Source of the DNA: Plumapathes pennacea
Lineage: Eukaryota > Cnidaria > Anthozoa > Antipatharia > Myriopathidae
DNA: 64,000 nt
Assembly (NCBI GenBank): GCA_964036295.1
Contig: OZ038465.1
Span: forward strand, 3,171,115-3,235,114
Direction: 5' to 3'
The position numbers and the translations under genes are program-made. This document shows, one piece after another, positions 1 to 12,700 of the stretch. The notes below the pieces were generated by a model. That model worked only from the letters and a program-made list of their open reading frames with translations, searched no databases and was not told the origin of the DNA. The first letter of the stretch is position 1. The number at the start of each line of letters is the position of its first letter.

Positions 1-529
1 GCCGCCTGTGGCGACACTTGACTTCTCAACAACAACACGTTCTGCGCGAGTTCCTCCTTTCCACATGGGTGACTTGTTGTGTGCTGTTGAATACAGTAGG
101 CCCCAGTTGTTCAATGCGAAACCATGTCCAGTAGATAAGTTGCTATCCAGCAAAAGCAATGTCCTCCCAACTACAGTTATGCGAGATTACACCAAAACCA
201 GCGCAGCAATCACTATCTTTAGATATCCTAGTTAGTTGGTAAATATGCCCTGAAGCCTGACAAATTTAAATGCCGATTAGTTTGGGAAGTGGTTTCTTTA
301 CAAAGACTAAAACTATAACGTCGATTTGGAGTCACTAGTATGTCGATGCTAAACCCGTTATCTAAAGTTTAAGGAGTTATATTTCTAGGCACTATAATTA
401 TTAGTGTTTGCGTGTACAATAATGGGATAAAGGGCGTAATTACGCTATGTTACGGTTTGAAATTAAGTAACATTGAGTTGAATACATAACACCATAATAT
501 ATGTGTCAGGCATTGGTTGTTGTGTTTAC
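1..529. other. 3' flank of the TRP-SPRY gene, nothing firm
   Basis: This stretch lies downstream of the last confident SPRY exon on the minus strand. Reading through the donor at 529/528 gives a stop at 506-508 after six extra codons, so the gene may simply end here. A possible acceptor near 170 (minus) would allow another short terminal exon ending in a stop in the matching phase. A second minus frame stays open for about 57 codons at 1-175 but does not match the splice phase. I see no other gene. Confidence 0.4.
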
Positions 530-738
530 CTTTGCTAAAACCTGAATCTGCTCGTGGCCCATAGAGATGAATGGAAACATGCCTTGCTGTGCGTTTCCAT
601 TCCTTCGTATGGGCATATTTTTTTGAGCTACCTCGTAGCCATTGAGAGTGAACAGAATTTGCACTACATTTGCGTCTTCAGTCGGTGTGTCAAATAAGAC
701 CTCACAACCAATCAGGTCACCGCGATATGCCATGGCAC
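530..738 (-). CDS. TRP gene, exon o (SPRY part 3)
   Basis: A 209-bp exon with acceptor TTTGTTGCAG and donor AAAG/GTAAAC. It contains the SPRY signature YRGDLIGCEVLF, then ILFTLNGYEVAQKN, then GMFPFISMGHEQIQVLAKV. If the donor is not used, translation stops at 506-508, so this may be the terminal exon. Confidence 0.85.
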
Positions 739-3700
739 CTGCAACAAATCAGTTCACCTAAGCTATTTCTAGGATGACTGTTGCCTATGTTTCAAAACGA
801 GGACTGCAAAATCTTGATATGAAACATGAGTTTGATTTTCATGAAAATGAACATGCTAAAAACTAACTATCATAAATCTTGTTTTGAAACAGGCAACAAG
901 CCTATCGGAAATATAATGACTTATTGTACTTGGCTGTTTTGAAGCAAGACGCGTGCAAGCGTAGAACTATGTCTTCATTACGTGGTAGTCTGCAAGAGCT
1001 GTCTCCTCTCAGACTGAGACACAGAGTAGGAGACAGGGGAAGACGTAATCAAATGGTAAGAGCTGATTTGAAATAAACATTTTCTCAATTATTGCTTGCC
1101 TGGAAGCGGGGTTACTAGTTCCTCTCAGTCTGAGAAAATCGGAGTTGCCACAGGAAGTTCAAGAGACAGTCCAATTCTAGAAAAGGGCATATTAATTGGC
1201 GTGATAGAAAACGGCACTCCCTAAACATCTCTGGTCAAACTCATTTTATAAGAAAATTGAGCTAGGCCACGTTGAGAGGAGTATGGTAGGAGTGGAGTTT
1301 ATAGAGAAAAGGAGTAGCAACTATACTGTAAAGTGATTAAGTACTTCTCTGCTTTTCTTCGCCTGCGTCCTGTTCCGAAATTATATTCCCAGTTCCTACG
1401 TTATAGCCCAGGGTTTCATCCTTTTTGCCTGGCAACTCATGCAAGTCGTAGTTATCCCACACTACACCAACGACAAGTGACCTCTTCTTCCCAATCTTTT
1501 GAATAAGCACCTACATTATAGAATAGACGAGACCCGAAACAATACCATCAAACGGTTTTTCGGTAGCCGGTTTTCCTCAAAAAGGGATGAAGTTTGCAGA
1601 ATTATTAAAATCGTGTTTTCAGGCTGACATAGTTTTAGAGGTGTAATGGCTTGATACTCTGATGTTAATTGTAACAGACAAAAACCCAGCTACTTCTAAT
1701 GAATTAGAAACGTTTGTCGTTTTCAAAACAATTTCTTTTCCGCTGCGATCCAGCAGACCACAAATTGCTTCATCACCTAGTCTCAGTTTCCACTTATGAA
1801 AGAAAAACAAAACCTTTTGCACTTACCTCAAACCTTGAAAAGCTTTTCGTAAAAGGATACTGATGTCGAGCTCCGTGATAGGTTGTGCTATCACGCGGGA
1901 TGTATGTCAGTTGACACTCATTGATCCTAAAGTGGCTATCACTTTGCCATGCCTGAAAATTTATTAAAGTTTCAGTTTTAGTTAAACCATATAACTGGAC
2001 AAGCAGAAAAAGAAAGTGGCGGCTTTACAATCTCAGGAGCGACATTGAATCTGAACACACGTGCGCTTGCAAAGCCGCCGTTTTTGCATTTCGAAAGAGG
2101 GGAGAATGACTGGATAGACGCCACCCCCCCCCCCCCCCCCTTCCCCCGATACTTTGTCGCTCGCCCTCAGTCCCCACTCTTTTGAAATGAAAATGGTGGC
2201 TACGCAGGATAATTTAATCAGGGGTGTAGTCATTATTTTGGGTGTCGTACATTGGTATAGCAATATATTTAATGACAATAATTTATTGCCGAATGTTTAC
2301 CACTCTTATTCCTCACCTGGGGGCCAACGGGAAGGTTCCACTGGTTCATCCCGCTGAGGTGAAACACTTTCAACGCAATCTGATTGGCCATTCGTTGATT
2401 TGCTTGCAATTCCCGCAGTAAGATGGTGTGTTTATCTTCATCTGTGCGTCAAAGATAATAAGGCAGACTTTCAACAGTCTCACAACGAACAGTGCACTCT
2501 CAGTATAAGCCACGACCTGGAGCGGACAATTTTCTCTCATAGAGTACAGTCAAACCTTTATTAAGCGGTCAATAGAGGTCAATTTTACAGTAATTATTAG
2601 TGGAGCAAATTCCGGGACTTTGATAAGTGACCGCTTAATAGAGGGTGACCGCCTAACAGGGGGCCACTTAATTGAGGTTTGACTGTACTGCGCAACAGGA
2701 TCGGATAACGTGGGTAAAACTCTAATCCAATATACAAGTAACAATCTCAAGAATTAAACAACAAAAAGTTTATCTCGAAAAGCTGACGTGCAACTGTTGT
2801 GTTATTTTTGCGTTCTTTGCGCCGTAGCCAGATGCTGGGATCGAATAACTTGAGACATATTTTATAGAGACCAAAGTAACTTCATTGCCTCAGCTGTAAT
2901 GTTCCACACATTTACGTAATTAAAATACCTGCTGCTGGGAACTCGTCACCATTTTTCTCGCGATATATGGTGTTCAGTTTATCAGTGACTTCATCCAGTT
3001 TTGCAGTGACTTCATTCGGTTTTGCAGTGACTTCATCCAGGCTCTGATTTAAGAAACGCTCAGTTAGGGCATATAAATAATGCTACTACTACCACCTACT
3101 GCTATTAATACCAATATTACTAATAACAATAATAATATCTAACTGCTGTGACAACTACTACTTAATGACTGTATTGGACTATTGATTTTGCTACTAGCAC
3201 AGATAGCAATATGCACAATCTAATTGGTTAATTTACCGTCCATCCCACATTTATACTCATTTGCTTGGTCTATACTGTAAGTTGTGGAAATCCTGGTATT
3301 TTTCTTCGTTTTATGGCTATGTTCATGATGGCGCAATCCGGTTCATCGCAATATGCTTTCAAATGTGGATTCAAAGAATTGATATACTTAGGTTAACTAT
3401 TTCTTCGTTCTTTATGCGTGAATTAAGAAATATATAACGCGTCACCGTGTAAAATAGCCTCATCTAAACACGCGGGAAGCTGGTAGAACACGAGAGTAGC
3501 GTAAGGAAACCACGAGGCCGCCGAGTGGTTTCTGGCGCTACTCGAGTGTTCTCCCAACTTCCCAAGTGTTTAGATGAGGCTATATTACACGGGAACACGT
3601 TATATATTTCTTTTATAAAATAATTAGTCAAGTAAAAAAACATCGCGTATCGCGTCAGCGTGTAATATACTCTCATCTAACACGGTTATTTAGCCAATCA

Positions 3701-6700
3701 GGGTGCGCGTAGTATCATAGGTATTTTATAATACATGTATGATATGTTCAACTATAAATTATTTATCATCTCAAGTAAATAATCTCAAAGTAATAGCATA
3801 CTTGTTTAGGTCTGCTATAAAAACAGCTCCTAGTAAAATAATCCAACGGGATGAAAATGAGATTCAAGGGAATAGGTACAGGATGATAGCTTTCGTAGGT
3901 CCGGATCGTGATTGCCATCTTGTAGGTCCATTCCAAATTTGAATTGTCCTATAATGAAACACGTAAAGACAGCCATCAAGATTATTGGATACTAGCAGAA
4001 CCCGATTGACCCTGCTTTATGGAGTCAGGTTCGACGATGATTATGTGCGATGATAATGATTGCACTATAGATTCAAGCGTCATACCTCAACTCGCTCATA
4101 AGTGTTTGATAAAATGGCGATCATCATGTTTAGTAGAAGTATTCCTCCAAGCACGAGGAACATTCCGTAAAGGGCTTCAGCGAAAGTTGTGGAAACTGTA
4201 TCATCATGTGCTACGTGATTGTTGTCGGTGAAACCAACCAAAGACCAGGCGAGGAATTTGACTGTTTCCCACCAGCTACAAATGAGGTCGAGGGCATACA
4301 GAATGTATAAGCAAAGAAATGTATTTTTCTAATATTTAAATACCTGTTCCAAAAACCGTTGATGGCTTCGAAACACAAAGACAATTTGAAGAAGCCATGA
4401 TACACCGCCTGCACCGAACCCTATAAATATCGGTAAAACCTAAAAACCATTATTTTGCGGCCAAACATTATCCGCCGTATTGATGTATGTGTACTTGAGC
4501 ACACAGTACGCATGCAACTCATGATGGTCTACAAGCCAATATATAACTACGTATTAAATTTGGATCAGACATAAACTTCCTAGTCTTCATTACACTGAAC
4601 AAGCCGATATTCAAACTGAATACTAGTAAAATATTGAAATTATTACCCTCCTTTGAAGTGAGTTCCCTTATTCAAATACGATCTCTCTGTAACATATATC
4701 TTGGTTATCACCAATGAAAACGCCAGGATCACAGAAAAAAACTGTAATAAAATAGCTGTTAAGAACCCCATGATTCGAAACAAGGCGATCTCTATCGCCC
4801 CCATCTCCTTATGTGTTTCCATCCAGTGGCCAAAGAGTCGCAGCGTTATGAACATGGCGTTCAGACCGTACAAGTATCCAGAGACTGCGAGAGTTCGGTT
4901 GAATGGAATCTCGGTTGATACACTCCAGGTTATCACCCGAAGGCAAAACAAAAATAGATATGTGCAAACAGTGATACAATCAAGTATGTTCCAACGATCG
5001 CTGTAGAAAAGATAAATGAAAGGTATTAGTACAGTCAAAGCTCTCCTTGCGACCACTCTCGTAAGTGGCCAGCTCTAAGTTACAACCACAACTGTGAAAC
5101 CCCGTTTGAATTGTCATTCAAACTCTGTAACTAAAAGCTCTCGTAAGCGACCACTCCCGTACTAGGCGACCGCAACCACTTTTGGGAATTACCAACTGGT
5201 CTTTTTCTTTGTTTTAAGCTCTCGTAAGCGACCACTCAGAGGGTCTGAATCGTATTAGTCAACACTTTACTGAAAGTGAACACTACTCGATCGCATTTAC
5301 AGTAATAATATGACATATTGTGGTTCGTTTGATAAGATCTCGAATTAAAATTTCAAGGGAGTTTTGGGTGAAGCATCCGAGCGACTCTAAGCTAAAAGCT
5401 CTTGTAAGCCACCAGCCTCTACTGTTTCAGCGTGTGGTCGCTTACAAGAGCCCATTCTCGTAAGCGACCAGCTCTAGTTACGACCACTTTTTCGGATTCC
5501 CGAGGTGGTCGCCTACGAGAGCTTCGACTGTAAAACCGAGTAAAGCCCCTGTTTATACGAGAAAAAGTTGGCCTGGGGACCCGAGTCAAGTTTACCGAGT
5601 GTTTACATAGAAACAAGTTGTCTCGATAAACCGGGTCAAAGCTGGCCCTCTCGGTTTGGAGACTGGAAAGAATTTTTAAAGCTCAGTTTATAAAGCCCAC
5701 GGATGACAAACTGAAGGAAGATCGACTTATCGTTGATTTCTGTGCTCTTGTGTTTTCGATTATGCCAAAATTTTGTATTTAGAAAGCTTCCGTAAACGCG
5801 AGTTGTCCCTTCCCCCCGAGCCCAAGTGTTTACATGGCGAAAAGTTGTCCCGCCACCCAGGGTCACCCTATCTTATCAACCGAGTGTCCCTTTCCCCAGG
5901 GTCACCCTGTTACCCGATACAAGCTGTAAATTGTCATGTAAACGCTCGCTTCGATTTATAACTAGAAATACGATAATCCCAGCCCTCTCTCTGCCATTGA
6001 TGGGACTTTTACTTTGGTACTCCCAACAAGAGTAGCCTTTGTTTTACCGAAATGTTGACTCAATCTTTTCTTCGAAGTCAAGTACTACACGCAAAGGAAG
6101 GAGAAAAAGAATGGTGTGTGTTATCCCCTAGCGTAGCGAGGGTAATAATCACGACGCTAATGCAGCAAAATCGCCTTCTTTGGAGACTCCAAGGGTGTCG
6201 CCATCTCGAAATTTAATGTTCGTGTGTTAGTCTGTCAGTCTGTCTGGCGTACGACCTCGTCCCAGGGCCATCCTCGTCGAGCGACCACTGCAGGCGAGGT
6301 TACTTCGGCAGCTTAACTGTAAACCGCCATTTTCTTGGTGACATGCGGTAGAGTACGAACAGAAGTGATTTTGTACAACATAATGCAGATACAAGGCCAA
6401 GCAGTTCGACGGACGGCTGTAAACTGCCCGGATATTTTGCCAGTGTATGGGAGGGAAGCTTACTAGCCGTGAAACGGATTCTTTAAGGCATCGACTGGCC
6501 GACCTGAACACAATCCCAAACGCCAGTATTGTGTTAAAATGCAGACACTTCTTCAGAAAGAAATAGCAAAATATAGTTGCTGGAAATCGAACAATCATCG
6601 TGGCAAATTTCACCTTTTACAATAACAGGATTGTAGTTTTCAGAATCCAAGTTTGACAAGATGACGACACAATACAATGGAAAGTGGAATTTTCGTAATG

Positions 6701-9700
6701 TATGAGGACTGCTCTATACAATGTATTTTGAAATCATTGAAGACGTAAACAATAGTGTTTTGGGTTTTGTTCACTTTGCTGGAAAATAGCTAAAGCTATG
6801 GCTTTCAGGAACCGATGAGCTTTGAGAAATTACCGTACATCAATCAACGTACAGTACGCTTGTCGTGTTATCATTATGGTATTTTAACAATCGCCGTATA
6901 TTTTGTCCTTTGACGCCCCGGGAACTGTGATAAGGCCAAGTAGGATTATATTGTGATCTTTTCGCTAGTTTTCAAAGCTATTTCAGAGTGCCTTCGTGCA
7001 AGATTGTGTCATCCGAATCCTTACATATTTGCATATAAATTTCGTTGACAGTCTGACACATGCTGTTAAGTTTTCTCGCCGTGTTTGTTGGCACACTGTA
7101 TTAAGGATGAAATGTAACCGGGTTGAAGTGCTTTTGCTTTCTGAAGACTATTAAAGTAGAAAATACCCGGCCAGGGGCCACTGCTTTCCAAATTAAACAA
7201 TTAAAGTCTATTGTATATTATTGTCTGTGGGACTTTGTATTATTTAGTGACCGGGTTTGCTCGCTCAATACAATCAGACCTTGTATTATTTAGTGACTTG
7301 ATTTCTTTTTTCTGTCAAAGATTTTAAAATCGTCAAACGCGGTTTGAAAAGTTGTTGTGTTTAAAATTGAATCCTTGCCAAACCGAAAACGTGTAAACAA
7401 GCGACTCGCTTTGACGGTTCTAAAAGAAGCGTATTAAATTGATAAACTAGAAGTAAGCAAAGGTCAGGTGAATGCTGCCGAGACTTACCCTCGCTGATTA
7501 AACCAAGTCAGAACACGGAAGCAAGAAAGTTTATTTCTTGTTTATTCACTCCTGGAGAAATAACGCGCGCAGCTACCTTCAATTCCTTCACGGGAAGTTG
7601 TACGGGGACGATAACGCAACGCGACTCGCAAAAATAAACCAAATGCGCAGTAATTACAGAAGCAAGATACCATTCCTAATTAAAGTTTATTTGAAACTAG
7701 AATACATATAATAAAAAGGACAAGAGATAAAAGGCAATAAAACGTGAAATTATAAATCACTGAATGAAATATTTTGTTCGCAGCTTTCGTCCATCCGAAG
7801 ACGAACAGCGAATTTATCTATACAAAACTTAAGTGAAATGGTTCTAAACTTCAGACTGATATTCTAAATTCACAGATCGATCTCGTTAAAGCAAATCTAT
7901 TAAATTTGCAGACAAAATAGAAGCAAAATTAGCAATCGGACTGGAAATAATTGTGCAAAGTACATCGCCACGTGGTGATAAACAAAGTCAGTTTCACGAA
8001 GAAATTAAACGATATTTCTTCCCTACGGATTCGTTTCGCGGTCACTATCAAGACGAATAACTCCACAAATCCATCTCTGGTAAACACAACGGAGAAACAT
8101 ACTGTCTTGGACAGATCAGAAGCTTTCGTACCTTCGCCACTGTAAGTTCAAACAACATGACATCTCTCCTTTCGTCTTCATCGGTCGAAGGCTCTTTCAG
8201 AATTTAATCCGCCAAAATCTGTTCATAAGTCGCCAGTTATTTTGAGGAGATAACCTTCCACACTTAGCAGCATTAAGTCGCATTTTTTGTCCGTGAAAGT
8301 ACAAAAACAAATGACTCGACTTCTGTCTTCCTCGATAGCCGCCGCACGTGGTCTGATAATATGCGGGGGCAGCTCATTGAAGAGCGAGGGCTCAGGCGTC
8401 TGCGTTCCTAATTGGCCGTCAGCTGTCACATGACTGAAAATCCGGAACGACACATTCCACAGTATTTCGAGATTGGTTGTAAAATTTAGTGTTGCTGCTT
8501 CGCTGGTGCTCCGCAGCAATTAAAAAAAAACCACATGCACGTATGTGGTTAGGATAAAGCGTTGGCTGGAGAAATCGCGGCTTTTCTTGAAATTCATAAA
8601 AATTTCGGCGTCCAAGATCGACTTTGCTTGGCTTTCAAGCTTCGGGAGTATTCTGTAGTTGCGTGTAGATGTTGTCTCGGCGAATTTTGGAGTTCATCTA
8701 AGTGTCTATGAAAATTACAGACTGTGCACATTGTCTGAACTAAACCGAGACTGCCGTGCGATAAATTTTTTTTCAGCGGCCGACTGGTGACGTCGCTACA
8801 CAGCCGTGGTTTGCAAAAATTTAATTTAATAATCTCCGAACGGAAAATAAACGAGAATCCCGCTTTCCGAAAACCCACTACAGAGCGAGGGGATATCTGC
8901 GATTATCGTATTTCTAGTACTTTTGCGTTGAAAAAAGAGTCGATTGCGTGACGAAGTACGTATTTCCCACGGTCGGCACGTCAAATTAATTCATACAGTC
9001 TGCCAAGCAACGTTCTCAAAATTTGATACTCAAATTTTGAAGTTGGTCGGCCGTCGTACTACGGGAAAAAAGGAACAATGATTTTCCAATTTTGAATTCA
9101 TAGGCAGTACAATTAAATAGGCTTCCTGTGCGATTTATTTTTACTCTGGACTGCATGCACCAGACTCAGGCATGCAAATTTAATGAGCTCGAATTGTTTT
9201 GTATGTGAACCCGCTCAAAACAGCATAATTTCTCCCAGAATCAAAGCAAAACTTGAACGGTTTACTTCAAATTATACACGGGCTTCAGACCAAGTCATAC
9301 TTCTAAGGGCTTGTGAACTATTCTCGCTGCAATCACCGCATGTCAGATTACAGCATTTGTTACAGTTTTAGTCTTGAAAGAAAAAAAGACGATCTGACTA
9401 AACCATTCAAGACTCCAAGTTCCGATTGCTCTGAGCGAATACGGTAGCCGAAACTGGCGACAGAAGCGTATTAAAACAATACTTCGAGGGAAAATGATCA
9501 GCATACAGATTCTAATACATTCTTGAAGTGATCGAGTTACACGATACGGGTAGAATATATTGTCACGGTGATTGTTCGATTTCCACTGACTAACCTTTGT
9601 TGCTTGTCCTTTCTGAATAAGTATCTGAGTTTAACACAAAACGGCGTCTGAAGCTCCCGATTTGCTTTCAAGCGCTGTTCCCTTTGCGGAGCCGTTTCTT

Positions 9701-12700
9701 CGGCACGCTTCCGTATATGTTGCTGTCGGTTGTAACATGTTTGTCGTCTTTTCTCTAGACGTATTTGGCGCTGTTCGATCGTTTCACGATTTCTCCTTGC
9801 CCGTGCCTGTTCCCTTCTCTTTTGAAGACGAGCTTCGCGAGAACGTTCTGTTTCAAGTTTTCCAGTTTTCAAATTCATTTTCGTGAACGCAGTTACGTAC
9901 AATTATTGCTTCGTTCAAATCTTTTTTTCTTCCGTATGTCAGTAAAAACACTGGCGGAGACGCTAATCGATAATTATTACGTCATTGCCTTAGGCACCTG
10001 GCCTAAAAAGTCGTACCTCACACACACACACACGAACATTAAATTTTGAGATGGCGACACGCTTGGAGTCTTCAAATAAGGCGATTTTGCTGCATTAGCG
10101 TCGTGATTATAGGGTGCCTCGGGGAGGAGGGTGACTCAGGTCCCCGGGCAAACTTTCTCTCATATGGTCTCTTTGAAAAACATAACAATGAACTCACGAT
10201 GAATCTTCAAAACATAGTTCTTAAAATATGGCCTTTACGTTAGATTTACACTATATTTCCCCCCAGTGTAAATCCAACTTTTCGTTCAGTGCTAGTCGAG
10301 GACACTGGTGGAATACTTGTAGAAATTAGACAGTTTTTCCACCAATGGATTGGCTGCCCAGTAAAAATGTCTGGATTTAGAATTAACTATAACTATGATA
10401 GTATGTAGGCCATAAAGGTGATAGAAAAAAAGAGTTGGGATTTGTTATTGATTGTTCTATCCTACAGCTGTACGCAACAGCGAATGTCAACTATCTTACC
10501 TGAAGTACCGCCGCAACTGGTCGTGATAACTTTGCTTCTCCTTTGGGCCTCGAGACTTATTGGGAGCCCAAAATTGCCTTGCTTCCGTTTTTATCCGCCC
10601 AATAAAAAACACAAGGATCGCCCACTCGACTCTACTGAAGGGGATCTGGGGCGGAGTCAGGCAAATGTAGAAATGAAGTCCCAGCAGTATTAGTTGACTG
10701 GTGATGTCACGAGCAAAGATGAAATAAGGCGTCGTGAAGTACTCGAGGTAGCATTCTGAAAAATTGAGCGTACAAGAGATTAAAGTATTCTTGACTTGCA
10801 ACCACGGATCACGCGACCGCAGCACCCTCCAAAATAACAGATTGTATACCTTTTTGACTCCAGAACTGAAAAGAGCACACCTGCATTAATCCACGTGCCA
10901 ATTTTGGATTGCCTAGCCTTAATTTTGGCAAAGTAGCGGCAATTTGTTTTTGGAAATTTGATCGGATTTAATAAGAGTTTGAATGCGGCCGCCATGTTGG
11001 TGGAGCAAAGGTATTCTACCAATATGGCGGCCAAATAACTCGGAACATGAAATGAAGCTGATGTGCGACTAAGTTTGATTCTATGTTACTTTACATCTTT
11101 CGCAGTGCCAATTTTAAAATGTTTTGTTAAGGAAAACATTATAATTCAGACACAACATAACTCCCGACAGATATTTTGTATCGGCCCAGAATGTCTAAGG
11201 CATAATTGCTTTTGAGCTTATTAGTATATCGGACTTGTAGGATGCGTAATTTTGAGACGGCTTTTGATGACGTCACATGAAAGTCGAGAATTAGTTCGGT
11301 TACAGACTTTTCTGACATTGCATCTGTTACTTTGCTTCGATTATATATTCAGCAAACTTAAGAAAAACGCTCAGGTCTCCACAGTGATTTCATGCCTAAT
11401 CGTTAATAAATTTCTGCAAAGTTTTGCACTATGTTCATAACATCTAATTTCATTCTCTACGGAGGGGCAGCAACACTGTGGTTGTAGTTTTTGTATTTTT
11501 CGCCTAGTAAATAGGCAATAGTTGAGGAGACATATGCCTCACTGAAATTATAGTTTGCCACAGAGTGGACTCTTAGAATTTGTCCTGTTTTCACCAAGCA
11601 CAATTTCTAAAGATTTTGCGGCGGTTTTGTCTAAATCACTGATTCTCTGCTTAGGTTAGTGCGTGATGACTCGACCAAAATATCCAATCCATTAGCCATT
11701 ACCAGTGGTGTCACACAAAGTTATTTGAACATTTTCTAATACCTTTTGGAGCTGTTTTGCATTGTTGACATGCAATTTCCAAACGATGCAATTGTTGCTG
11801 TATGTTGGTAATTTCAGACGGTAGAAGTGCACTTCTCTGTAATTGCGCGTATTAAATAACCTTAATGCGCCAAGTGCCCCACTCCAAATCAGAAATATAA
11901 CGACCACAAAGGGATACAGTGACTTGGAGGTTTCGACCTACAATTATGGATGTAATTTTCCGATAACTCTCGCTAATTCGAACCTTCCGACTCAAACAAA
12001 AGTCGTTATTCCTTAATTTGCTGTATTTCTACATCCGATAACTTAAAACTCCCGCTATCGGGATTTCACTGACTTTGTATTGATCGAAAAACTGAGATTA
12101 GTATAAACCACACTAGTGAATAGTGCTTTTCGCGCGCTCTGATTAGCTCCTCAATCTCGGAATATCAAGTACTATTCACCTCCCGGCGGCTTCCGGTGAA
12201 ACAAAATGGCGCGCGAGCCCAATTTTTGCTCATTTTTGTCCAAAATAAAATAGCTATTTGGGAGTTGGCTATTAAACTTGTGTGGTATATACTAAAAAAA
12301 TTATTTTACGTAGATATCTCTCGGGCTCCTCTCCATTTTGAAAGGTATAGTAAGCGGAATATCGAACAGAATACTCACCAAATAGATCATCTCCCTCGAT
12401 ACCTTTTAAATGGAAAATAAAAACAATTTCGTCAAAATAAAGTAAGTATGGATGTCCGACCTGCGTCATTGGCTGTCGTCAAAATTAAACTAGTGAAAAA
12501 TCAAGATCGAATGTGTTGAACACATTTGTATAATTATACCGTCAGTACTGACAACCAGACAAATTACACTCAAGGACGTGTTTGACTCACTTTGAATAAT
12601 TTTCTTTCCCAATCTTTTCGAGGCTCCTGTTGAAGTATAGTCACACCAGTGAATGACTGGAGTCCTGTAGGCAACTTTTTCCAACTTCTTTAGGTTTGTG

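Noticed and set aside
1619..1822. Minus-strand 67-codon frame between SPRY exons
   Set aside because: It falls in the intron between exons m and n, which join in phase without it.
4344..4420. A 77-bp candidate exon of the TRP gene with good splice sites
   Set aside because: Its phase does not fit exon h, while exon h joins exon i directly in phase. It may be a rarely used or false exon.
11692..11907. Minus-strand frame with a hydrophobic stretch, considered as another TRP membrane segment
   Set aside because: The S1-S2 exon supplies both segments and joins the vWA-like exon in phase without it; no channel motif is present.
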